A DNA stretch of 13,731 nt from Phycisphaerae bacterium (lineage in GTDB: Bacteria > Planctomycetota > Phycisphaerae > JAAYCJ01): positions 1-13,731 of the forward strand of contig WFQY01000437.1 in NCBI GenBank assembly GCA_015486815.1, given 5' to 3'. Shown here piece after piece: positions 7,753 through 13,731 of this stretch (positions within the stretch are counted from its first letter, which is position 1; each line of letters opens with the position of its first letter). The notes under the pieces are model-generated. The model did not search any database and was not told the DNA's origin. It was given only the letters and a program-made list of their open reading frames with translations. The position numbers and the translations under genes were made by a program.

Positions 7753-8960
7753 AAATCGGGTACCTTCCAAATGCTATATAGTAAGGAGCATTTTTCTCCG
7801 GGGTTAACCTGCTGATAATATACGGTAAGTATTCTGCCGTCCGCAAGTTCTACCGAAGAAGGATAGCCTAAATCTATGCTTACTCCGTCATCGCGTATGA
7901 TATAATCGCTGCTCCACGTTTGGCCTCCGTCGTAGCTGATAATGCAGCGAATGCCGTAGGGTTTCTCGCGATAGCTAAAACAGCATATAACCGCACCGGA
8001 CGAATGCTCGAGCAGATGGCCTGGCACGCCGGTAGCGTTTGGCAGTGGCTTAGCCATCGTCCATGTTTTGCCATTATCGTTCGATTCCGTTATAAATAAG
8101 CCCGGGTCGTGATATTTTTCGTTACGGAATAATTCTTTTTGCTGTTCGGTAAATTCGGGTAGCTTGATATTCGTCTGTGATTTGGTGGCTCCGAGTCCGA
8201 AATATTGATAGCGTATAACGCCAAGTAGTTTGCCCGATTTCAATTTGACAACATACGGTTCGTAAAAATTGTAATTCAACGTATCCTCCGGTAGGGGGAT
8301 ATCGCCGAGATATTCCCATTGGATAATATTGTTATTACTTTTGTAAACCTGAATACCACCGGAGCGTTGATCGTTGGGGTCAACGTCCCATTGTTTGCCC
8401 ATATAGATAATTTCATTTTCGTTTAATATATTCGGGCCGTGCGGACTGTTGACGGGAGTGCGGATAAAATCGCCCCAGTTACTTCCGCCGTCTCTACTCA
8501 TACGGCACCAGCTCGCCCGCCATCTTTTGACGGCAGCTTCATATACATCTATCGGTTGACAGATACGGTCGGCATCTTCTAATGCTTGTTCGCCGTGCAG
8601 GCTTGCCCAATATTGACGTGCCTTTTGGATGTTGTCGGTTATATCTGCGAATCGGTTTGGCAGCATACAGCAATCGCGTGAAAACCACGTTATCAAAATC
8701 TTATTGTCATCGATGCTCAATATTCCGCAATCACGGTCATCGAGTGGTGTATCGTTAATCACGCGGGGTGGCGACCAGCTTTGTGCTTCGTCATCGCTTG
8801 AAAAGATAACTGTTTTGCCCCATGGGCATACGTGGCCTAACCTTAATCCGGAAGCACCTACGAATAATTTTCCGCTTGGAGTTTTCGTAACCGTAGGCCA
8901 GCCGAAATAACCGAAGCGCTCTTTGGGCATAGAGCAGATAGTACCGTGTTTTGTTTTCAT
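7749..8960 (-). CDS. Sialidase-like Asp-box (BNR repeat) protein
   Basis: 403 aa from the preferred start. Four good Asp boxes (S-x-D-x-[GA]-x-x-W) at residues about 55-62, 155-162, 293-300 and 342-349, plus a degenerate one near 208-215. These mark a six-bladed sialidase-type propeller. Other sialidase-like segments are 'PYVVKLKSGKLLGVIRY' (Arg about 250) and 'GYPSSVELADGRILTVYYQ'. The N-terminal 'RFGYFGWPTV' sits where sialidases carry (F/Y)RIP, so the first triad arginine is uncertain (Arg15 is a candidate). No signal peptide in any start variant, so it is probably cytoplasmic. Start: ATG at 8960 has AGGT 6 nt upstream; the frame also offers ATG at 8978 and GTG at 9020 without a clear binding site. 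It overlaps the aldolase by 4 bp. A true sialidase, another exo-glycosidase, or a non-catalytic binder are all possible; many PF13088-type homologues have no known substrate. Confidence 0.88.
   Translation of the reverse strand: MKTKHGTICSMPKERFGYFGWPTVTKTPSGKLFVGASGLRLGHVCPWGKTVIFSSDDEAQSWSPPRVINDTPLDDRDCGILSIDDNKILITWFSRDCCMLPNRFADITDNIQKARQYWASLHGEQALEDADRICQPIDVYEAAVKRWRASWCRMSRDGGSNWGDFIRTPVNSPHGPNILNENEIIYMGKQWDVDPNDQRSGGIQVYKSNNNIIQWEYLGDIPLPEDTLNYNFYEPYVVKLKSGKLLGVIRYQYFGLGATKSQTNIKLPEFTEQQKELFRNEKYHDPGLFITESNDNGKTWTMAKPLPNATGVPGHLLEHSSGAVICCFSYREKPYGIRCIISYDGGQTWSSDYIIRDDGVSIDLGYPSSVELADGRILTVYYQQVNPGEKCSLLYSIWKVPDL
7763..7768 (-). promoter_or_regulatory. Ribosome binding site of the aldolase (decides start)
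   Basis: GGAAGG on the minus strand, 10 nt before the ATG at 7752, inside the last codons of the upstream gene. Together with the ATGA overlap it argues against the TTG at 7770, which lies within two bases of this site. Confidence 0.5.
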
Positions 8961-8966
8961 TTTTTT

Positions 8967-8970
8967 ACCT
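8967..8970 (-). promoter_or_regulatory. Ribosome binding site of the Asp-box gene (decides start)
   Basis: AGGT (within ACAGGT) on the minus strand, 6 nt before ATG at 8960. The alternatives at 8978 and 9020 have no purine-rich site at proper distance. The match is modest. Confidence 0.4.
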
Positions 8971-9049
8971 GTTTTCATATTTTCATAATGGCATAAATAA
9001 CATAATGAATTGATATTCACGGTCTTGAATTAGTGTGTTAAGAATAATT

Positions 9050-10969
9050 TCACGTACTCAATTTTTTTACTATCTGTTCAAGCGAGCCGTCAAGAATATA
9101 TCTGTCGGATATATTGAGTCGCTCGTAAACTCTGCTTGAAAATGGCGAGCGTGGTAGCGGACAATCAATCAAGCCGACCGGCTGAGGTGCAAGCAATCCT
9201 ATTGCATGCTCGATATCCGTTATTCTGAGAATTCCGGTAATATATCCGCCTGTTTTATGCGAGATAGGCAGCTCACTGAGAATCGTGCCACTTATATTAT
9301 CGTCAAAAATCGAGTGATATAGAGCTGCGACAGCTGAATCACGCCAGCCACAAAGATAAAATCTTTTGTCTTTCAACATATCAAGCTCATACAGAAATTT
9401 CGTTATCAGCTTAAGGTCTTCCATCATCAGCATTACGGGAGTTTTTCCCGTCATTGCACCCGCTCGAAGGATAGCTGTCTGTTCGATATCTCTGACAGAT
9501 GTAAATGCAGAACCTCTCGGCTCGATATAAACAAAGGTAACCTTCAGATCGCCTAATTTTCCATAAGTTTTCCCCCGTAGCAGTTCCGCATCAAGGTCTT
9601 TGTCCGCTAACGCGATTATCACAATATCACTTACATCAGCGGGCTGCCAAATGTCGATCCAAATATAGACATCATCGACAGAGCCTTGATATTTCAGATA
9701 TCGTGTGCCGTTTTTGTCAGCAAGCCAATTGCCACGCTGAGAAATTTCGAATTTAGGCGATGAATGTTCTATGTTGTAAAATACTTCGTCTTTAAGCTTG
9801 CTAATTACCTCTTGCTTAATGGTTTGCCATTCTTGTTCATCTTCGGGCAGCTTGATATTAGATTGTGGGGTTATAAGCTCCGGTAGAATATCAAGCCTAT
9901 CAGGTGTGGGCAGTTTACCGTTAAAAACGGAAACAGCAGCAGGGCGATGTTCATAGTCCGTCCGCTGAATTAGCGGGTGTTCCTGACCTGAGACATATTT
10001 ATCGAACCACTTATTTATGGTTTCTACTGTTTCTTCTCTATATGCGTGTGGGCCTGGATATTCAAAAAGCTGACACTTTGTTTCGCAATCGTATAGCTTG
10101 TAAATCTTTTTTAGGCGATTTACGAGCGATTTATACTCGTCGTTTGAGAATAGGCTATCTTCGCTGGCATAACAGAACAAAACTGGTCGAGGTGCGATAA
10201 GGGCAGCGAATTCAGCGGTATCGTAGCCAAAAGGATTATGAAAATACATACAGTCGCAATGATGGGGGAGATGTCTGCTGGCGAGGGTATATTCGGGGGT
10301 AGCGACGCCTGCGACACTTGCCAATGCTTTAATTCTTTCGTCTGCGATAGTTGCGTAAAAGCTATTTGCGCCGCCACCTGAAATTCCCGTTGCACCGATA
10401 CGTTCGGTATCGACGTTAGGCAGCGAGCAGAGCAAATCGAGGGCACGGATAGCATTAAGGACTTCACCGCCGACCGCTGAATATCCCATCGAAAGCCAAC
10501 GGTTACGAAATCCACCTATCAGCCCTTGGTGGGTGCCATTGTTGTCTGTTTGTTCGAGTGTATCGAAAATCAAACAAGCATAGCCCCTTCTCGCCCATAA
10601 GGCAGCGTGATCTTGATAGCCCCATATTCCCGAGGGATGATGGCCACAGACAAATAGGACAGCGGGAAGTTTTTTTGCATCTTTCGGTAGCGGGTCGGGA
10701 AGGTAGAAATTGGCAGAAGACCAGCAGTCGGGAAAAATCTGATAGGCGAGCTTTTTCGCACGATATCCCTTGCCCGAAAATTCACCTGTTTCGGTGATTT
10801 TCAGGTCGCATTTTTCGGGTATCGGATATAAGCCTACGGATCTGAAAAAGTCTTCTTTTACCTGCTGTTTTGTTTTTTCCCAATCATCGAGTGTATTTAT
10901 CCCGCTGAATGCATTTCGAGCTAAGTCGGCGGCTGTGTTGAGATAATACTGCCAAAGCGTAATACCCAT
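9050..10969 (-). CDS. Tandem alpha/beta hydrolase, acetylxylan-esterase-like
   Basis: 639 aa. Residues about 70-330 are a complete alpha/beta-hydrolase domain: 'AVLFVCGHH' strand, nucleophile elbow GISGGG with Ser197, acid Asp271 in 'YASEDSLF' after 'LIAPRPVLF', and His308 in 'YPGPHAY'. This fits the Abhydrolase_7/acetylxylan esterase (PF05448-like) group, which removes acyl or methyl ester groups from sugars. Residues about 380-639 look like a second, degenerate copy: 'YLCGWRDSAVAALY' (538-550) replaces the elbow without a GxSxG serine, and 'LLAPQPVGLIDCPLP' (592-606) mirrors 'LIAPRPVLFCYASED' (257-271) without the acid residue. No signal peptide, so likely cytoplasmic. The start is firm: AAAGGAG at 10982-10976 lies 6 nt before the ATG. 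The upstream gap of 148 bp holds a large palindrome; downstream, 89 bp separate it from the Asp-box gene, with no clear promoter seen. Confidence 0.9.
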   Translation of the reverse strand: MGITLWQYYLNTAADLARNAFSGINTLDDWEKTKQQVKEDFFRSVGLYPIPEKCDLKITETGEFSGKGYRAKKLAYQIFPDCWSSANFYLPDPLPKDAKKLPAVLFVCGHHPSGIWGYQDHAALWARRGYACLIFDTLEQTDNNGTHQGLIGGFRNRWLSMGYSAVGGEVLNAIRALDLLCSLPNVDTERIGATGISGGGANSFYATIADERIKALASVAGVATPEYTLASRHLPHHCDCMYFHNPFGYDTAEFAALIAPRPVLFCYASEDSLFSNDEYKSLVNRLKKIYKLYDCETKCQLFEYPGPHAYREETVETINKWFDKYVSGQEHPLIQRTDYEHRPAAVSVFNGKLPTPDRLDILPELITPQSNIKLPEDEQEWQTIKQEVISKLKDEVFYNIEHSSPKFEISQRGNWLADKNGTRYLKYQGSVDDVYIWIDIWQPADVSDIVIIALADKDLDAELLRGKTYGKLGDLKVTFVYIEPRGSAFTSVRDIEQTAILRAGAMTGKTPVMLMMEDLKLITKFLYELDMLKDKRFYLCGWRDSAVAALYHSIFDDNISGTILSELPISHKTGGYITGILRITDIEHAIGLLAPQPVGLIDCPLPRSPFSSRVYERLNISDRYILDGSLEQIVKKLST

Positions 10970-11000
10970 TTTTTGCTCCTTTAATAAAATTTAAACTTCT

Positions 11001-11102
11001 GCAAAATGCAAATTCGCAGGGGCGGACCTGCGTGTTCGCCCTAATTTTTGGGCAGACACATAGGTCTGCCCCTACATGTCAATCGGGATTTTTGCATTTT
11101 GC
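11001..11102. repeat. Nested palindromic element (~102 bp), MITE/REP-like
   Basis: Outer arms GCAAAATGCAAA (11001-11012) and TTTGCATTTTGC (11091-11102) are perfect 12-bp inverted repeats. Inside lie two 26-nt arms, 11016-11041 and 11050-11075 (core GGGGC-GACCT...GTGT..GCCC), around an 8-nt T-rich loop. The inner arms match at 20 of 26 positions, and all six differences are transitions. The element fills most of the 148 bp between the TauE gene and the hydrolase gene, both on the minus strand. It could be a dispersed non-coding mobile repeat; its RNA hairpin could also attenuate or end transcription of the upstream pair, though no clear T-run follows it. No matching full copy is in the window and no obvious target-site duplication is seen. 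Confidence 0.8.
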
Positions 11103-11117
11103 CAATTTCTAACAAAA

Positions 11118-11930
11118 TTAACTGAGGAGCAATTTTACTCCTGCGTATAACATCAGGCAACAGAAAACTATACGAACAATGTTTCGTGGTAAGAAATAAG
11201 TGAGACGAGCACCGAGATATCCTCCTATTATGCTTGTCGGGATAACAATAGCAGCTAATCGCAAAGCAGCGGTGGGGCCGCCTATTGAAGCGGGGATTGT
11301 TAGGTTTTTATATATTGCTCCGAAAATCGATATGGACATTATCGTGGTGGCGGAATTTGCAATCGCACGTGGCAGGGGCATTTTCAAAAAGACTTGCTGG
11401 AGTGGGACGCATAAAGCACCGCCTCCGATGCCGAGCAGTCCGGCTAAAAATCCCATCGGAAAACCTACAATCAGTATCGGTTTTGCGACGCCTATCTCTT
11501 TTGCATCTTCGCAGGTTATATCGTTTAGTCTGTTTCTCTTTATCAGCCGATAAAGATTGTATCCGAGGACATATAACAAAAACAACCCTAATAGGTGCTT
11601 GAGGTGTACGGAGCCTGCGCCCATAAATATCGATAGGTTAGAACAGAATACTCCTATAAGAATGCCTATGAGGGCGGCTGGTATAATCCATTTGACGATT
11701 GGCCAAAGAATCATCTGCCTTTTATAGTGAGAAAGCGTAGCGGGGAATGCTACGAAAAAATTCATTATCATAGCAGCTGATTGGTATATGTGTTGATATT
11801 CAGGCGGATAGCGATGCGCAAAGGCAATGGCTAACGCTGGCAGAAGTATCACGCTGCCGCCTATGCCGAGTAAGCCACCCATCAATCCGGAGACAAATCC
11901 AACGATCGCAAGAAAAATAACATCGGTCAT
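11118..11930 (-). CDS. TauE/SafE family permease (sulfite/organic-anion exporter-like)
   Basis: 270 aa integral membrane protein with about eight hydrophobic segments in two homologous halves. The family's repeated re-entrant motif is seen twice: 'GGLLGIGGSVILLP' (residues 18-31) and 'GLLGIGGGALCVP' (164-176). This is the hallmark of PF01925, known members of which move sulfite, sulfoacetate or other small anions across the inner membrane. Length is normal. The ATG at 11930 shares its A with the TAA of the upstream AMP-binding gene (TAATG), so the two are translationally coupled; AAGGA lies 11 nt before the ATG, rather far. There is no sulfatase or sulfonate gene nearby, so the anion is unknown. 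Coupling to an adenylate-forming protein suggests a substrate with a carboxylate or similar group (inference). Confidence 0.92.
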   Translation of the reverse strand: MTDVIFLAIVGFVSGLMGGLLGIGGSVILLPALAIAFAHRYPPEYQHIYQSAAMIMNFFVAFPATLSHYKRQMILWPIVKWIIPAALIGILIGVFCSNLSIFMGAGSVHLKHLLGLFLLYVLGYNLYRLIKRNRLNDITCEDAKEIGVAKPILIVGFPMGFLAGLLGIGGGALCVPLQQVFLKMPLPRAIANSATTIMSISIFGAIYKNLTIPASIGGPTAALRLAAIVIPTSIIGGYLGARLTYFLPRNIVRIVFCCLMLYAGVKLLLS

Positions 11931-13630
11931 TATATAGCAAGTCCTTGTGATTGTTTTGAAATCTGTGCTTGTAATTTTTTTCTGTCAACTCTACCATCAT
12001 ACCGTCTCGGCAGTTTGTTTTCATCTATCATAATAAGATATTTCGGAAAAAGGTCTTCATTTATGCCGACAACTCCGCCAGCGTCTATTCTCGCCTGCAT
12101 AAGTGCAAGAAGCTCCGAGCGTCGGTTATCAGGCATATCCGGTGAAATGACAACCACAACGGACAATGTATTTTTTCCGTCGCCATCGGTTACAGTGGTA
12201 GCTATGCAGTCGGAAAGGAATGGAAATGTGGTAAGCAGAGATTGCTCTATGCCCATAGGCCAAATTATTTTATCATCCAAAATCAAGGCATCTTCAACTC
12301 TGCCTTTAATCTGAAAATATTGTTTTTCCGAAATATCTACTTTACACCCCAAATCGGAAGTTTCAAGCCAAGGTTTATTCCAATATTTGATTTCACCGTT
12401 AGCCCAATAGCCGACGGAAACAGTATGCCCGCGAATGTGTATTATCCCGCCCTGATGATTATCGGAGAAAGCTGATTCGACTGTTTCGTTTCGAACCAAT
12501 TTGACGTTGCAGAAACTGAATTCCTGCCCTACAATATTATCTCTGAGTGAGATTTCATACAGACGATTGCATAACCCCGGCTCCATTCCGAGAACATATC
12601 CGCCAGTCTCAGCTGTGCCGTAACATTGGATTATAGGGATGTCGAACATTTCATAAAATCGCATGCTAATTTGTCGTGGTAGGTAATCGCCACTTGCGAT
12701 GACATATTTGAGATGGCCGTGGCCAGGCCACTGAGAGCTTGAAGGTGAACGCACCAAAGCTTCTATTAGGGCAGGTGCGAGCCTTGCGAGGCTTGCGTTA
12801 CTTTCTCTGACGATATTCCAGAAATTATTCGAAGTGATATTGTCCGAAAGAATCACAGTACCGCCTGCGAGTAACGTTGCAAGAGTTGGTATTAGTCCGC
12901 AACAGGTATCGATTTCGCCGGCAAGCAAAAATCGCGTTTGCGGGGTAAATTTGAAACGTTCAGCTACTGCGAGCATATTTGCGTAAATCGCTGACGTTTT
13001 GTAGAAAAAACCCGTCGGTTGGTGGTAATGGCCAGGAGAATATATCAGGCAGGAAGGTTTGCTCCACATATTAGCGTGATAGTCGAGGCAAGTAATGCGC
13101 TTGCTCTTTGTATTATTGATAAGATTTGCGTCTGCAAGTTTATTTGTGCCTGTAGAAAAGATTTGTATATTGCTGAACTTATTCCGCAGATTTATTATTT
13201 TGTCGATGAGTAGGTCGGGTGTATCTTCGAGGGCGGGTATAATCAGCGCAGAAGATGAACTGTTTTCGAGTTTGAACGATTGCAATTCGTCCGGAGTGTT
13301 GAGCAAATCTACAATGGTAAACTCTCTGCCTGCGAGTAAAATAGCAAGCACCGATTGTATCGTTGTGATGTGCGAGCCTGAAATAATTGCGAATCGTTCG
13401 ACGGATGAATTTTTTATTGCTTGTGCTATTGTCAGACAATCGCGCAACAGCTTTGCCCAACTGATGGTGATACGCTGTTTATTGTGATTTAGATAGGATA
13501 TTATCGCTTGATGAGATGGTTTTATCCTTGCCCAGTGTTCTATAAAATTTAACGGGTCAGACCAAGGTAAAGAGCATGTGATATATCGCCCGTCTTTTAT
13601 ACACCGAAATAGCTGCCTATCTTCAGACAT
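11930..13630 (-). CDS. Divergent adenylate-forming (AMP-binding) protein, acyl-CoA synthetase-like
   Basis: 566 aa from the preferred ATG. ANL-superfamily fold: N-terminal domain to about residue 440, then a C-terminal lid. Kept motifs: A5 'CYGTAETGG' (336-344), A7 'LETSDLG' (Asp426), 'GRVEDALILDDKIIWPMGIE' (hinge/A8, 443-462). Changed motifs: the P-loop, normally TSGTTGxPKG, reads 'YSPGHYHQPTGFFYK' (197-211), and the A10 segment, normally P+TxxGKIxR, reads 'LPRRYDGRVDR' (540-550) with Arg547 in place of the catalytic lysine. Ordinary acyl-CoA ligase activity is therefore doubtful; it may be specialised or non-catalytic. Start: AAGGA (13644-13640) is 9 nt before ATG 13630. The frame stays open to the window edge, so an upstream start is possible (TTG at 13714, or beyond 13731), adding a hydrophobic stretch. 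No acyl-carrier-protein gene is in view. TAATG overlap with the TauE gene downstream. Confidence 0.87.
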   Translation of the reverse strand: MSEDRQLFRCIKDGRYITCSLPWSDPLNFIEHWARIKPSHQAIISYLNHNKQRITISWAKLLRDCLTIAQAIKNSSVERFAIISGSHITTIQSVLAILLAGREFTIVDLLNTPDELQSFKLENSSSSALIIPALEDTPDLLIDKIINLRNKFSNIQIFSTGTNKLADANLINNTKSKRITCLDYHANMWSKPSCLIYSPGHYHQPTGFFYKTSAIYANMLAVAERFKFTPQTRFLLAGEIDTCCGLIPTLATLLAGGTVILSDNITSNNFWNIVRESNASLARLAPALIEALVRSPSSSQWPGHGHLKYVIASGDYLPRQISMRFYEMFDIPIIQCYGTAETGGYVLGMEPGLCNRLYEISLRDNIVGQEFSFCNVKLVRNETVESAFSDNHQGGIIHIRGHTVSVGYWANGEIKYWNKPWLETSDLGCKVDISEKQYFQIKGRVEDALILDDKIIWPMGIEQSLLTTFPFLSDCIATTVTDGDGKNTLSVVVVISPDMPDNRRSELLALMQARIDAGGVVGINEDLFPKYLIMIDENKLPRRYDGRVDRKKLQAQISKQSQGLAI

Positions 13631-13639
13631 AGAATCGTA

Positions 13640-13644
13640 TCCTT
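13640..13644 (-). promoter_or_regulatory. Ribosome binding site of the AMP-binding gene (decides start)
   Basis: AAGGA on the minus strand, 9 nt before the ATG at 13630. It supports this start over the in-frame TTG at 13714, for which no strong site can be seen in the few bases left. Confidence 0.5.
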
Positions 13645-13654
13645 GATTATAGGC

Positions 13655-13675
13655 AGGCAAAGCTGATGCTTGCCT
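13655..13675. other. Small hairpin upstream of the AMP-binding gene
   Basis: AGGCAAAGC (13655-13663) and GCTTGCCT (13668-13675) can pair around a TGAT loop: 8 base pairs with one bulged A. No T-run follows on either strand, so it is not a classical terminator. It lies inside the open frame that extends to the window edge, so it may be coding and without role. Confidence 0.3.
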
Positions 13676-13731
13676 CCGAAAAACCAGTTTACCTGTTTTA
13701 AGCAAAAATATCAATGGGAGAAAAAAAGAAG

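Noticed and set aside
6967..7770. TTG at 7770 as the aldolase start.
   Set aside because: The ATG at 7752 has the ATGA overlap and a GGAAGG at proper distance; the family N-terminus also fits the shorter form.
9021..9049. Possible promoter (TTAACA box) in the gap before the Asp-box gene.
   Set aside because: No acceptable -10 element at 16-18 nt; the gap is short and read-through from the hydrolase gene is simpler.
11016..11075. Inner palindrome as a simple rho-independent terminator of the TauE gene.
   Set aside because: No T-run directly follows the stem on the minus strand and the nested outer arms are not explained by a terminator. A termination role is possible but secondary.
11001..11102. 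Palindrome as a CRISPR repeat or integration site.
   Set aside because: Only one unit, no regular spacers, no cas or integrase gene in view.
13646..13651. Perfect TATAAT on the minus strand upstream of the AMP-binding gene.
   Set aside because: There is no -35-like hexamer at 16-18 nt, and transcription from it would begin at about 13639, just past the AAGGA site at 13644-13640, so the message would lack its ribosome binding site.

Overview
The window holds nine protein-coding genes from a bacterium of moderate GC content (roughly 40-45 %, judged by eye). The gene types are an FG-GAP/VCBS propeller protein, a PF12831-type FAD oxidoreductase, an Asp-box (sialidase-like) protein, a tandem acetylxylan-esterase-like hydrolase and an HpcH/HpaI aldolase. 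This mix is common in heterotrophic carbohydrate degraders of Planctomycetota, Poribacteria, Lentisphaerota or Hydrogenedentota. That placement is inferred from gene content only; there is no rRNA or marker gene here. I see no tRNA, CRISPR array, transposase or phage gene.

Layout. Positions 24-3173 (+) encode a large secreted protein: signal peptide, carbohydrate-binding-like N-terminal part, nine Ca-binding FG-GAP/VCBS repeats and a C-terminal Ig-like domain. Everything else is on the minus strand and meets this gene tail to tail with a 20-bp overlap. Read in the direction of transcription (right to left), the minus strand holds: an adenylate-forming (AMP-binding) enzyme with altered catalytic motifs (13630-11930), coupled by TAATG to a TauE/SafE membrane permease (11930-11118); a 148-bp gap filled mostly by a nested ~102-bp palindromic element (11001-11102); a two-domain alpha/beta hydrolase (10969-9050); an Asp-box sialidase-like protein (8960-7749), coupled by ATGA to an HpcH/HpaI aldolase (7752-6967); a cytoplasmic FAD-dependent oxidoreductase with a C-terminal beta-sandwich (6949-5102); a gap with a likely sigma70 promoter (5046-5075); and a nucleoside-hydrolase-like protein (5017-4091), coupled to ribokinase RbsK (4080-3154).

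How the genes may work together (inference). The last two form a clear pair: N-glycosidic cleavage releases ribose, which RbsK phosphorylates to ribose-5-phosphate. The four genes at 10969-5102 look like one catabolic operon. An esterase would remove ester groups, a glycan-processing or lectin-like Asp-box protein would follow, then a redox step, and a class II aldolase would release pyruvate (or a similar keto acid) from a 2-keto-3-deoxy sugar acid. None of these proteins has an evident signal peptide, so they would act on imported material. The AMP-binding/TauE pair may be a separate unit that handles and exports a small acid anion.

The least ordinary parts are the adenylate-forming protein with both phosphate-contacting motifs altered, the nested palindrome, and the nucleoside hydrolase with an enlarged Asp loop. 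I do not see a clearly new defence or mobile system.
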